Of a stretch of 64,000 nt of DNA, positions 1 to 8,439 are shown piece after piece. The position numbers were made by a program, and so were the translations under genes. The DNA is taken from the NCBI GenBank assembly GCA_964548365.1, contig CAZJRD010000001.1, forward strand, positions 62,001 through 126,000, in the 5' to 3' direction. This DNA comes from B46-G9 sp964548365. Its GTDB lineage: Bacteria; Desulfobacterota; DSM-4660; Desulfatiglandales; Desulfatiglandaceae. Below the pieces are notes generated by a model. The model saw only the letters and a program-made list of their open reading frames with translations. It was not told the origin of the DNA and searched no databases. Within the stretch, counting starts at the first letter, position 1, and the number at the start of each line of letters is the position of its first letter.

Positions 1-387
1 GCCCACGTCATCCAACAGGACCCGGGCAAAATGCTTGACCTCCGCGTTCCCGCCATAGGAAAGACCCACCTTCTCGAGTTCAGCATTCACTTCATCGAGC
101 AGTGCCTTGTCCCGTCCCAGCTGATGGGCCTCTTCCGCAAGCATGGATGTGCAGGCACTGCAAAGGGTGCAGATGGGAAGCCCCTGCGCCTCCGCCAAGG
201 CCAGGTTTCGAGCCGCAAGGAGGCCCGCCTGCTTCATATCCGAGGATTTAAGCGGAAAGCCACAACAGGAAAAATCAAAGATGTCCACAAACTCGATGCC
301 GAGTTTGTGGGCGACAACCCGGGCGGACATCTCATAATTTCGTGATCTAGCGGGTATGGTACAGCCTAAGAAAAGGGCGTATTTCAT
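1..387 (-). CDS. hdrB: Heterodisulfide reductase subunit B-like protein (HdrB), N-terminal part
   Basis: The gene begins at the ATG at 387 and runs off the left edge; 129 codons are visible. The protein starts MKYALFLGCTIPARSRNYEM and carries the CCG-type cysteine pattern: C9, then C41-C42 in SCCGFP, then C73, C76 and C79. In this family these cysteines bind a noncubane [4Fe-4S] cluster that reduces a disulfide or passes electrons in Hdr-type bifurcating complexes. Its ATG overlaps the hdrC stop codon (ATGA), so the two are translationally coupled. No hdrA is in view; it may lie beyond the edge. The physiological acceptor cannot be told from the sequence. Confidence 0.88.
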   Translation of the reverse strand, partial: MKYALFLGCTIPARSRNYEMSARVVAHKLGIEFVDIFDFSCCGFPLKSSDMKQAGLLAARNLALAEAQGLPICTLCSACTSMLAEEAHQLGRDKALLDEVNAELEKVGLSYGGNAEVKHFARVLLDDVG

Positions 388-860
388 TCTTTTTCTTCCA
401 GGAGTTTCTTGGCTCCCGCAAACTCGGAAGGCAAACTGGGAAGGCCGGCCTTTTTCCGTTTCTTGTCATCAAATTCATCGAGCGCATAGAGCCTGCCCTG
501 GTCCCTGATCAACCTGGCCTGCATGGAAATGCCCGACGGCGCATGACCTTCCCGGGCGGCCAGGTTCCGCAGTGCGATAATAGTATCCGTGATCCTGATT
601 GCCTGGGGACAACGCTCCTGGCAGGTATAGCAGCTCGAACAGAGCCAGATCTCTTTCCCCTTCAGAATTTCATCCCGCATCCCCAGCAGGACCATGCGAA
701 TCAGTTTCCTCGGGTTATATGCAGGATTGACCCGCCTGACCGGGCAGCCTGCCGTGCAGGTGCCGCACGCGTAGCAGGATCGTATTCCCTCGGCCCCCGG
801 TTCCTGCACCACCATTGACGCGAAACCGGATGTACTCTTTTCCATGTGAAACTCAGGCAC
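384..860 (-). CDS. hdrC: Heterodisulfide reductase subunit C-like ferredoxin (HdrC)
   Basis: About 158 residues with two complete C-x2-C-x2-C-x3-C motifs (CYACGTCTAGCP and CSSCYTCQERCP), so two [4Fe-4S] clusters. HdrC relays electrons to HdrB, and the overlapping hdrB start fits that. Start choice: a GGAGG at 866-870 lies five bases before a GTG at 860, the best-supported start. A TTG at 872 would overlap that Shine-Dalgarno sequence. An ATG at 845 is the other option and would lose only the poorly conserved N-terminus. The gene is cytoplasmic with no membrane segment, unlike membrane HdrE/DsrM types. A sigma-70 promoter and an operator-like palindrome lie upstream. Confidence 0.85.
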   Translation of the reverse strand: MPEFHMEKSTSGFASMVVQEPGAEGIRSCYACGTCTAGCPVRRVNPAYNPRKLIRMVLLGMRDEILKGKEIWLCSSCYTCQERCPQAIRITDTIIALRNLAAREGHAPSGISMQARLIRDQGRLYALDEFDDKKRKKAGLPSLPSEFAGAKKLLEEKE

Positions 861-943
861 AGGATCCTCCAAAAGACACGCACAGAACTTCAGTCGTTTT
901 GGCTTCAGGCTTCCCCTTCAATTTCAGGAGTCAGACAATTCTC

Positions 944-968
944 AATGTAATCACATCACAGTTACATT
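944..968. promoter_or_regulatory. Operator-like inverted repeat upstream of hdrC
   Basis: A perfect 7-bp inverted repeat, AATGTAA-N11-TTACATT. It lies just downstream of the predicted hdrCB promoter (about +6 to +30), where a bound repressor would block transcription. I cannot assign the regulator; the arms are not a clean CRP/FNR match. The rest of 873-1253 holds no gene I can support. Confidence 0.45.
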
Positions 969-980
969 ATAGCGCTGAGG

Positions 981-1009
981 ACTATACCTATCTACATCGT
1001 GCCTGTCAA
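981..1009 (-). promoter_or_regulatory. Sigma-70 promoter for hdrCB
   Basis: On the minus strand a perfect TTGACA (1004-1009) is followed after exactly 17 bp by TATAGT (981-986). Transcription would start near 974, leaving a leader of about 110 nt before the hdrC start. A second TATAAT hexamer at 966-971 has no -35 partner. Confidence 0.6.
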
Positions 1010-1253
1010 GAGCCTTCCTTTTGATGATCGTCTCCTCAAACATCTTGATCTGTGGGATAGCAAGGCAAGCCCCTCGCTGAAGAGGGCAAACGCGCCACCA
1101 TGCGACTGTCATATGAGAATAGTTAGGTGGTCAGTGAATAGGGGTCACCCCCCTGAACTGACCCCCAGAATTACTGTTGATTTGGTCGCAGCCCATTCTC
1201 CGATCAGAGGGAGAACAGGGACTCTGTCCTGAGCAGTCCCCTCTAATGCATCT

Positions 1254-3392
1254 TTAAATCGTTGCATGTCTGAATAGGTCATGATTATTCACCATCTTCG
1301 AGATCTTACACAGCATTCCCCTCAGGTTCGTTGTTCCCATTTCCGGGCTGTAAGGCGGCCTGTCATCGACCAGGATATTAACGTTTGCCTCTGCCCAGCC
1401 GTACAAACTTGAAACACCCTTTTCGGGAAACCACCATGCGTAATCGACACCGATCACTTTAGGGTCAATACCTTTGGTTAAACGCGCCTTTTGCTGAATC
1501 CTGCCTCTGATGGTCTCAATGTATACCCACTCTCCTTCATCAATATCTGCCTTCTCTGCTGTTTTGGGGTGGATATAAACCAATGGCTCCGGGTGTTCCC
1601 CGCGCAAGGCATTCACTTGCCTGCCCCCCGAGTGCCTGAAAGGAGCCGACTTCCAGGTAGTGAGGATTAGGGGGTATTCTTCGGCCAAGGCCTGTTCGCT
1701 GTGAGGCGTTTCCGGGGGTTCTTGGTATGTGGGTAACGGATCAAAACCCCATTCTTCAAGTCGATGGGAGTATATTTCCACTTTTCCAGAAGCGGTTTCA
1801 AAACCTTTCTCTTTATACCTTCTATATTGCCGGGAGCCAGAAATCATAGATATCCTTTTGAATTCCTCGAAGGAGAGGCCTGCCGGTCTTAGCACATAGT
1901 CAAGGCACTGCTCTTCCCTGTCCCAGAAATATTCTCCAAGATCCAGTTTTTTGGCAAGCCCGGCTAAGATCTCATAATCTGATCGGCATTCGCCTATCCG
2001 GGTTACCTTCTGCTGAACCAGGGTCATAGGGTAGGAATAGGGTGGCGTCACGATGCTGTCGAATTCAAGATAGCTCGCAACGGGCAACACCATATCAGCC
2101 AGAGCGGCCGTTGGGGTCAAGAACATATCGGCCACTGCCAAAAAATCCAGCTTCATGAGTGCCTCATATGTCTTTCGTGCATTCGGATAACTCAGGAGAG
2201 GATTTGCTCCCTGAATGTAAACGCCGCGGATGGGATAGGGGTCTTGATTAATGATAGCCTTTATGATGCTTTGCGGCTGAACATATCGGATCATGGGCAA
2301 TACCTTCATATCTGCGCCAACCCGTTTTTCCCATGTATTAGGGGTCATCTTTTCAATCAGCTCCAACTCGGGCGATCGGCGGCCAAATAACGGGAGAGAC
2401 AGGGGTTGTATCTCACCACCAGGTGCACCCAGGTTACCGGTAATGGCCCTTAGAATACAAATAGCACGAGCGTTTTGAAATGCGTTCACACCATGATCAA
2501 TGACGTTTCCCCACTGGATACATGCGGGCCTGTTCCGGGCATAGAGTCTGGCGGCCTGTCTGATTTTTTCTGATGGCACCCAGGTAATTGTTTCGACTTT
2601 TTCGGGTGGATATCCGCTAACGTGGTTCTTCAGCCGGTTAAACCCGATGGTCCATTTATCCACGAATGCCCTGTCAAACAGCTCTTCATCTATGATCACA
2701 TGGATCATGCCCAGCGCCAGGGCTAAATCGGAACCAGGCCTCAATTGAACCCAAAAATCCGATTTTTTCGCCAATTCTGTTTCCCTTGGATCTATTACAA
2801 TGAGTTTCGTGCCTTTCTCTAAAGCACTTATTATCCGCTGGTAAGCATGATGAAGGGTTTCGGGCATATTTTTGCCCCAGACCAAAATGCAAGAGGGCGT
2901 ATTATCATAGTCCGGTATAGCATAGAATCCGTAAGTTATCCTGGAGGCTAAGACTCTGGGAACGAAACAGACATGGCCTTGCCAGGCAACATTGGGTGAA
3001 CCGAAAACATTTGCCAGCCTGGATAGATAACTTTCCTGCAAACCTTTTGCCGCACCGTGTATGAAACCCACAGATTCAGCTCCTGATTCACCTTTTATCT
3101 TATTCAGGTGGGTGGAGATCTCTTTCAAGGCTTCATCCCATGAAACCCTCCGCCACCTGCCACTACCCCTTTTTCCTTCTCTTTTTAGGGGATGCTTCAG
3201 CCTGTGGGGATGATAAAGGTGCTCCAGGGATGCCAGGCCTTTAGTGCACAGCTCGCCCCGGTTCAGGGGGTTGTCAGGATCCCCTTCGACCTTGACCACC
3301 TCATCGGCCTCAATGTGCACTCGTATGCCGCAACCTATGGCGCAAAGACCGCATGTACTTTTGAAGACTCCTTGTTTTGTTTTTTTGTCCAT
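1254..3392 (-). CDS. Molybdopterin oxidoreductase (DMSO reductase family), cytoplasmic type
   Basis: About 712 residues. Numbering from an upstream ATG at 3413, the N-terminus has C21-x2-C24-x3-C28 and C56 in GELCTKG, the binding site of the FS0 [4Fe-4S] cluster, followed by the family signature in SRLANVFGSPN and the GHVC motif. C149 in GHVC is the likely Mo/W ligand. The second start (ATG at 3392) is preferred because AAGAAGGG lies about ten bases before it, while the first has no ribosome site. No Tat or Sec signal is seen, so it probably acts in the cytoplasm. It is last in an operon with TRAP transporter genes dctPQM, which suggests it oxidises or reduces the imported organic acid. Substrate unknown. 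Confidence 0.85.
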   Translation of the reverse strand: MDKKTKQGVFKSTCGLCAIGCGIRVHIEADEVVKVEGDPDNPLNRGELCTKGLASLEHLYHPHRLKHPLKREGKRGSGRWRRVSWDEALKEISTHLNKIKGESGAESVGFIHGAAKGLQESYLSRLANVFGSPNVAWQGHVCFVPRVLASRITYGFYAIPDYDNTPSCILVWGKNMPETLHHAYQRIISALEKGTKLIVIDPRETELAKKSDFWVQLRPGSDLALALGMIHVIIDEELFDRAFVDKWTIGFNRLKNHVSGYPPEKVETITWVPSEKIRQAARLYARNRPACIQWGNVIDHGVNAFQNARAICILRAITGNLGAPGGEIQPLSLPLFGRRSPELELIEKMTPNTWEKRVGADMKVLPMIRYVQPQSIIKAIINQDPYPIRGVYIQGANPLLSYPNARKTYEALMKLDFLAVADMFLTPTAALADMVLPVASYLEFDSIVTPPYSYPMTLVQQKVTRIGECRSDYEILAGLAKKLDLGEYFWDREEQCLDYVLRPAGLSFEEFKRISMISGSRQYRRYKEKGFETASGKVEIYSHRLEEWGFDPLPTYQEPPETPHSEQALAEEYPLILTTWKSAPFRHSGGRQVNALRGEHPEPLVYIHPKTAEKADIDEGEWVYIETIRGRIQQKARLTKGIDPKVIGVDYAWWFPEKGVSSLYGWAEANVNILVDDRPPYSPEMGTTNLRGMLCKISKMVNNHDLFRHATI

Positions 3393-3437
3393 ATCAGAGC
3401 AACCCTTCTTCATCAGGCACTAAATTTGGCAGCCTTA

Positions 3438-4739
3438 TTATCTGATAAGATCAGGCAGGAAAAGGGCAATCTGAGGAAAAATCATCAGAAGCACCACGCA
3501 TGTCAGAATAGCAAATAAAAAAGGAAAGGCACCTTTAAAGATAACCTCCAACGGTATATCCTTTGCTATCCCGGATACCACGTAGACGTTTATACCCACC
3601 GGTGGCGTAATCACGCCCATCTCCGTGATCAGGACTATAATCACCCCAAACCAGATGGGATCGAAACCCAAGGCCGTGACCAAGGGGAATATGATGGGAA
3701 CCGTCAAAAGAATCATGGCAAGGGAATCCATGAAACACCCACCTATAAGGTAGATCAAGACAATAAACAGCATAATCGCAAAATTGGGCAAAGGAAGATT
3801 GCCCACCCATGTCGCCGCGATATAAGGGATCCTTGTAATGGCCATAAAGTGGCCGAATACGGTTGCTCCGGCCACAATAACCAGGACCATACAGGAAATT
3901 CTCGTGCTTTCCATCACTGCCTGGACAAACCCGCCCCAGCTCAGCCTCCTACGGATAACACCGAGTAGGATAGCTCCGCCCGCACCAATGGCGCCCGCTT
4001 CCGTGGGTGTGAAAAAACCGATGAAAAGCCCGCCCATGACAAGGAAGAAAAGAATTATGGTCTCTCCAACGCCTGTTAGGGCGATGAATTTCTCCTTCAG
4101 CGTTGTTTTGGCACCGCGTGGTGCGGCGTCAGGCTTGAGCCGAACCCAGACGAAAATGGTTGCCGCAAAGCATATAGCGAGGAGTATGCCCGGGAAGATC
4201 CCTGCTGCAAAAAGTCTCCCAATGGATTGCTCAGTGGCGATTCCATAGACGATAAAGATCACACTGGGAGGAATAAGGACGCCAAGGCTGCCCCCTGCTG
4301 CAATGGTCCCCGTGCTCAGGGAAAGACTGTACTTGTATCTCTTCATCTCAGGGAGGGCTACCGTGGTCATGGTCGCTACGGAGGCATTTGTGGAACCGCA
4401 AATGGCTGCAAAGCCCGCACAGGCGCCTACCGTGGCAATGCCCAATCCCCCTGGAAGAGCGCCTAGAAACTTATAGGCCGTATCAAAGAGCCGGCGGCTT
4501 ATACCGGCATGGAATGCAATTTGTCCCATAAAAATGAATAGAGGTACAACCGTGAGACTGTAGGTACCAAAGATCCTGAAGAAATCCTTGGACATGATCC
4601 GAAGGCCGCTCTCTACGGACACCACAAGGCTAAAGCCGATGAACCCTAAAAGGGCCATGACAAATCCTACTGGCATGCGTGAGAACAGAAAGATGATCAA
4701 AACGACCAATCCGATCAGGCCAATTGTCGTGGGATCCAT
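3438..4739 (-). CDS. dctM: TRAP transporter large permease (DctM)
   Basis: 433 residues, very hydrophobic, with about a dozen membrane segments, the usual length and character of the DctM subunit, which forms the sodium-coupled translocation channel. Typical DctM stretches are present, such as the MPVGF segment near residue 26, GGSLGVLIPPS near residue 150 and TPPVGIN near residue 378. A GAGGAG precedes the ATG. It follows dctQ by about 50 bp and precedes the molybdopterin oxidoreductase by about 45 bp, so dctP-dctQ-dctM-oxidoreductase looks like one transcript. Substrate is probably a small carboxylate, by family knowledge only. Confidence 0.93.
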   Translation of the reverse strand: MDPTTIGLIGLVVLIIFLFSRMPVGFVMALLGFIGFSLVVSVESGLRIMSKDFFRIFGTYSLTVVPLFIFMGQIAFHAGISRRLFDTAYKFLGALPGGLGIATVGACAGFAAICGSTNASVATMTTVALPEMKRYKYSLSLSTGTIAAGGSLGVLIPPSVIFIVYGIATEQSIGRLFAAGIFPGILLAICFAATIFVWVRLKPDAAPRGAKTTLKEKFIALTGVGETIILFFLVMGGLFIGFFTPTEAGAIGAGGAILLGVIRRRLSWGGFVQAVMESTRISCMVLVIVAGATVFGHFMAITRIPYIAATWVGNLPLPNFAIMLFIVLIYLIGGCFMDSLAMILLTVPIIFPLVTALGFDPIWFGVIIVLITEMGVITPPVGINVYVVSGIAKDIPLEVIFKGAFPFLFAILTCVVLLMIFPQIALFLPDLIR

Positions 4740-4788
4740 ATTGACTCTCCTCGGACATCCTCAAAAGGGACCGGCGGCGGGTGCCCAA

Positions 4789-5289
4789 TTACTCTTTCCA
4801 CATATACCACGCCTTTTCTTTACCTGTTAACACCTTCCATAGATCTACCATGAGGACGAAACATGTGACAATTGTGGAAAAGGCAAGACCGTAAAGCAGC
4901 GGGAAAAGAGGCAATTCAAGGGTCAGGGACACCTCGCCCGCGGATCTCAGATCATTCCCATAGCGGATGCACTCGAAGGATAATAAGCCAAACAGGACTA
5001 TGCTCAACAGTTGGATGAGAATAAAAAGAATGGACTGGACCCGTTTAGAAAACTGCATCACCAGCACAGAAACAGCCACATGTCCTCGTTTTAGTGTGGT
5101 AAAGCTCAAGGCAAATCCTGCTACCGTCGTACCTAAGAATTCCACGATCTCGTATGTTCCCAAGATAGGGCACCGGAAGAGCCGAAGAACCACGTCAGCA
5201 CAGGTAAGCCCAGTCATGCCAACCAGACAAACACCTGCTATTAAATTCAATAGGGAGGATATGTTTTTAACCCCTTTCGCTAAATCCAT
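4789..5289 (-). CDS. dctQ: TRAP transporter small permease (DctQ)
   Basis: 166 residues with four predicted membrane segments, the standard shape of DctQ, the small membrane partner of DctM. The first segment contains SLLNLIAGVCLVGMTGLTCA, followed by a DVVLRLF motif typical of the family. It lies between dctP and dctM, the expected gene order for a three-gene TRAP system. Confidence 0.88.
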   Translation of the reverse strand: MDLAKGVKNISSLLNLIAGVCLVGMTGLTCADVVLRLFRCPILGTYEIVEFLGTTVAGFALSFTTLKRGHVAVSVLVMQFSKRVQSILFILIQLLSIVLFGLLSFECIRYGNDLRSAGEVSLTLELPLFPLLYGLAFSTIVTCFVLMVDLWKVLTGKEKAWYMWKE

Positions 5290-5370
5290 TATTTTGTCAT
5301 CCCCTACTCAAAGCAGACAGGGGCTGCCTTTATTGATACAATAAAGCAACCCCTTTTTCTTTCCGGCCTT

Positions 5371-6399
5371 TTATTGTTTTTCGTACTTCTTGATCAACGC
5401 CTTTAAAGTCTTGACATACTCTTTCCCCGGTAATCCCTTGCCCTCTGCTTTCTTTACATAATCGGAGATCACAGGCTGAATGGCTTTCGCCCAGCGGGCA
5501 TTTTCCTCGTCGGAAAGAGGGATGATCTTATTGCCCATTTTTAGTGTATAGCTGCGACCGGCCTCGTCACCCTTGTCCCAAACGGCACCGGCTTTGGAAA
5601 TATATTCAGCGCTAACGTCTTCAAACGCCTTCTGGACATCCTTTGGTAGAGAATTCCATTTTTTGAGATTCATAGCCACAAAAAATCCAGTAGTATAGCC
5701 GACGCCATAACACTGGGTTGTATCTTTTATAACGTCAGCCAGTTTCCATGTCTTCAAAGCCTCCATAGGGCAAAAAATAGCCTCAACTACGCCTTTTTGT
5801 AAAGCTTCATAAGAACCCCCCATCGGCATGGCAACCGGCAGAGCCCCCAGTGCCTTTGAGACTTTGGCACTGAAGCCTGTGGAGCGGATTTTCAGCCCTT
5901 TCATATCTTCGAGTTTATAAACGGGCTTTTTGCTATGGAGGATACCTGCCCCATGGGCATGAAGGAAAAGGACTTTGACGTTTGCAAGCTCTTTGGGCTT
6001 GAACTTGTTATAAAAGTCATTGATCACATAGCTTGCTGCCCTTCCAGTGGTATACCCCAGGGGCAGATCAACGGCTTCCATGGCGGGAAAGCGTCCCCGT
6101 GTGTAGGCAAAGCAGGACATTCCGATATCAACGGTCCCTTTCAGGACCCCATCATAGATCTCATTCCCCCTGAGCAGCGTTCCTCCAGGGAAATATGTAA
6201 ATCTTACCTGGCCTCCACTGATTTTTTCAATTTCGCCTCCCCATCTTTGGGACATCGGAAACAGGGGGTGTGAAGGTGGGAAAAAAGTACACCACCTAAG
6301 TTCAATAGGCTTTTTTGGAGCCGCATAAGCAATCGGCAGAGATGTGGACACCAAAAGCAAAGATAACATAATTCCTAGAAACCATTTCGATGTTTTCAT
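5371..6399 (-). CDS. dctP: TRAP transporter periplasmic substrate-binding protein (DctP)
   Basis: 342 residues from the ATG at 6399, which has a strong AAGGAGGG at 6404-6411; a GTG further upstream would place this Shine-Dalgarno inside the gene and is rejected. A Sec signal peptide (MKTSKWFLGIMLSLLLVSTS to AYAA) is followed by a DctP/SBP_bac_7 fold. Characteristic parts are the stretch GLKIRSTGFSAKVSKALGAL near residue 165 and the MPMGGSYEALQKGVVEA segment, whose arginine usually binds the substrate carboxylate. First gene of the operon; binds the ligand in the periplasm and delivers it to DctQM. Confidence 0.92.
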   Translation of the reverse strand: MKTSKWFLGIMLSLLLVSTSLPIAYAAPKKPIELRWCTFFPPSHPLFPMSQRWGGEIEKISGGQVRFTYFPGGTLLRGNEIYDGVLKGTVDIGMSCFAYTRGRFPAMEAVDLPLGYTTGRAASYVINDFYNKFKPKELANVKVLFLHAHGAGILHSKKPVYKLEDMKGLKIRSTGFSAKVSKALGALPVAMPMGGSYEALQKGVVEAIFCPMEALKTWKLADVIKDTTQCYGVGYTTGFFVAMNLKKWNSLPKDVQKAFEDVSAEYISKAGAVWDKGDEAGRSYTLKMGNKIIPLSDEENARWAKAIQPVISDYVKKAEGKGLPGKEYVKTLKALIKKYEKQ

Positions 6400-6594
6400 A
6401 ATACCCTCCTTCACTTAGAGTTTCTCGGTTGACAAAGCTGCCCCAAAAGATAAAGCTTGTTCGCTCAAGTTAGCTTCGGTTTAGATTTATCACCTCCTTT
6501 TTACCATTAGCAATACTCAAGAAAGGACATATTCTTTTAAGAAATCCAGCGTAATGGCAGTAGAAATATTATGGACCGAATAAATTCTTCTGTA

Positions 6595-6608
6595 TTCTGT
6601 ATACAGAA
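6595..6608. promoter_or_regulatory. GntR/FCD-type operator palindrome upstream of dctP
   Basis: TTCTGTATACAGAA is a perfect 14-bp palindrome with a TGTATACA core, the type of site bound by FadR/FCD-subfamily GntR regulators that often control TRAP operons. It lies just downstream of the predicted dctP promoter, consistent with repression relieved by the substrate. No GntR gene is in the window. Confidence 0.55.
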
Positions 6609-6620
6609 CTGCCTTATTTT

Positions 6621-6649
6621 ATTAACACAACATCTAGAAAGATTGTCAA
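6621..6649 (-). promoter_or_regulatory. Probable promoter for the dctPQM-oxidoreductase operon
   Basis: A perfect TTGACA on the minus strand (6644-6649) is followed at 17 bp by GTTAAT, a weak -10; TTAATA at 18 bp is an alternative. The leader is about 215 nt long. Confidence 0.45.
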
Positions 6650-6671
6650 CAAAAATTCCCTGGTTCCATGA

Positions 6672-7070
6672 TTGATTATGTGCGAAGTGCAGGTTATTAC
6701 CAAACCGTTCTCTCCCGGATCTCCCACCATCGGCATATATTCCTCTATGATCGAAAACCCCTCTCCGATCTTCCCGCCTCGGCGGGATGGATGGGGATCA
6801 CTGAAGGCCTTTTTTCAGGGAACCGTGCGTGTCGAAGATCCCGTCCGTGGCGGGAAAGAGGATGCAGTGCCAGCGGTGGTTATTGCCATACAGTCGTTCG
6901 GGGATTTCCTCGGTTTCAGTCCTCATTTGCATATGCTGTGTACGGACGGATGTTTCTATGGAAATGGGATGTTCAGGGTGGTTCCATTCTTTGACTTAAA
7001 GGCACTGGAAGAGATCTTTCGGCACAAGGTTTTCAAAATGCTTCTTTCCAAGGGCAAGATTAATGAATGA
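6672..7070 (+). pseudogene. IS91-type (Y2/HUH) transposase fragment
   Basis: The open frame holds a piece of a transposase of the IS91/IS801 kind (Y2_Tnp domain). The recognisable core is VIAIQSFGDFLGFSPHLHML and the DGCFYGNGMFRVVPFFD stretch, including the HLH pair that coordinates metal in HUH nucleases. The tyrosines, zinc-binding N-terminus and C-terminus are missing, and the first 60 residues do not look like the family; they include a small CCCGCC-TC-GGCGGG palindrome at 6773-6786. This is a decayed fossil, not an active element, just downstream of the flavoredoxin gene on the other strand. Recognition is from memory of the family. Confidence 0.7.
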
Positions 7071-7074
7071 TGGA

Positions 7075-7644
7075 TTATTTCCCTGTCTTTTTCAGTGATT
7101 TTCCTATGTTCCAGCAATCTCCGATGGATGGCCCCAGACTCCAGTATTTTACACTGGCCATATCGAACAGCAACGGTTTCAACTTGGCTACATCGATTTT
7201 CCCGTTGGTCAGGACACTCTCATCCGCATAGGTCTGCACCAATTCACCGACAAAAATGTCATGGGTTGCAAAATCCAGGACATCATGGAGTCTGAGTTCC
7301 ATATTTACCTTGCATTGCCGGATCATCGGCGCTTTTTTCAGTTCCCCATAAAAAACATCGAACAGGACCGCCTTGTCGGTCTTCTTCCCGGTCACGATCC
7401 CGCAATAGTCGGTTTCAACCATGAGTTCTTCCGAGGGTAGACAAATACTGAACGCCCTGTTTTCCTTGATACCGGCGTTTGAGTAATGAATCTTCCCGAG
7501 ACCGAGGGAAAGATACTGGGGTGTCCCATGGTTTAAGATGCCCACATGGGCAATGGTCAGAAAATTCGGCTTGTCGTTAACGGTTGCTCCCACCAGCGTC
7601 GTGGGCATCGGATAAAGCGCATTTACGGGGCCAATTGGATGCAT
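7075..7644 (-). CDS. Flavoredoxin / flavin reductase-domain FMN-binding protein
   Basis: 189 residues matching the flavin reductase-like fold (flavoredoxin family): an N-terminal PVNALYPMPTTLVGATVNDK strand-turn and a central NRAFSICLPSEELMVETDY segment that usually holds FMN. Such proteins carry electrons in sulfate reducers. It lies about 110 bp downstream of a marR gene on the same strand, which may regulate it. An inverted repeat TATTCT-N9-AGAATA at 7701-7721 sits between the two. Confidence 0.8.
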   Translation of the reverse strand: MHPIGPVNALYPMPTTLVGATVNDKPNFLTIAHVGILNHGTPQYLSLGLGKIHYSNAGIKENRAFSICLPSEELMVETDYCGIVTGKKTDKAVLFDVFYGELKKAPMIRQCKVNMELRLHDVLDFATHDIFVGELVQTYADESVLTNGKIDVAKLKPLLFDMASVKYWSLGPSIGDCWNIGKSLKKTGK

Positions 7645-7700
7645 ATCTTTATTCCTCCTTTTGTTGAAGCTGAAAAATCCATAGGGTTAACACAGGCACT

Positions 7701-7721
7701 TATTCTTAAGATAATAGAATA
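7701..7721. promoter_or_regulatory. Inverted repeat between marR and flavoredoxin gene (candidate MarR site)
   Basis: TATTCT (7701-7706) and AGAATA (7716-7721) form an inverted repeat. On the minus strand a TTGCAT (7732-7737) with TTATCT 17 bp downstream overlaps it, so a bound protein could block this promoter. Assignment to the adjacent MarR is inferred from position only. Confidence 0.35.
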
Positions 7722-7755
7722 CTGGTTGTACATGCAAAAAAAGTATCGAAAAAAA

Positions 7756-8190
7756 CTAGAGTTGATCGCCTAATTTCTCGCTGGCGGTATCAATCAACGC
7801 CGCCAATTCATCCCCATTTTTCAAGCTCAGGACATTGCTATATCGTTGATGAAGGTTTTTCCAAGCCTCCGCGATGGACCCTCTAAGGTCCTCGCCCTCT
7901 TTGGTTGGGTAAACTTTAACGGCTTTTCCATCAGCCCGGCGAATCAGATATCCCTTGTGTACCAGTGAGTCAATAAACCGGGTCACCGTGGAGGGTGCCA
8001 GGTGAAGCTGTGCACACAGCTCTTTCTGGCCAATACCGGGATCATCATCAACCAGCATCATCAAAAAGGCATGCGAAGGTGAAAGCCCTGTCCGCCGAAA
8101 TTCCTCTTCTGCCATCCGAGTAATAACCCGGGCCAGGGAATTGGCGGTAAAGTACAGGCAATTGTGTAATAGGGTCTTGCAGTTGGCCAT
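7756..8190 (-). CDS. MarR family transcriptional regulator
   Basis: About 144 residues with a winged helix: GIGQKELCAQLHLAPSTVTR is the helix-turn-helix and LIRRADGKAVKVYPTKEGED the wing with its conserved Asp/Gly. Length is normal for MarR. GTG (8193) and ATG (8190) are adjacent start options; neither has a clear Shine-Dalgarno. Upstream, tandem TTGACA hexamers (8245-8256, minus strand) provide a possible -35. It probably acts as a dimeric repressor of itself and the flavoredoxin gene; ligand unknown. Confidence 0.83.
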   Translation of the reverse strand: MANCKTLLHNCLYFTANSLARVITRMAEEEFRRTGLSPSHAFLMMLVDDDPGIGQKELCAQLHLAPSTVTRFIDSLVHKGYLIRRADGKAVKVYPTKEGEDLRGSIAEAWKNLHQRYSNVLSLKNGDELAALIDTASEKLGDQL

Positions 8191-8315
8191 CACAGATCAT
8201 TTGTCCCGGCTTTATTGTTTGCACATACAAATATAATATGGCACTGTCAATGTCAAGATGAAAACGCAGCTTGACCAGTTCAAAAGGAGTCTCAAGGTGT
8301 CCATAGAAAATCTGA

Positions 8316-8344
8316 TTGATTCATATTGCTATTTATGATATAAT
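8316..8344 (+). promoter_or_regulatory. Sigma-70 promoter for the 8440-9220 gene pair
   Basis: TTGATT (8316-8321), a 17-bp spacer and a perfect TATAAT (8339-8344). Start of transcription near 8351, about 90 nt before the first ATG. Confidence 0.55.
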
Positions 8345-8439
8345 AGTTCTAAACTATGGCACATTATTAGAAAAACTGGGTCCAGTATAGGCCTCGTGTG
8401 TGGAGCCGTATGTTTGGAACCAGAGGGGAGGTATTAGAG

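Noticed and set aside
1214..1230. CAGGGAC/GTCCTG hairpin as terminator of the TRAP-molybdoenzyme operon
   Set aside because: Short stem and no T-run on the minus strand.
8355..8370. TGGCAC block as a sigma-54 promoter for the 8440 gene
   Set aside because: No TTGC at the right distance; a sigma-70 promoter at 8316-8344 explains the gene better.
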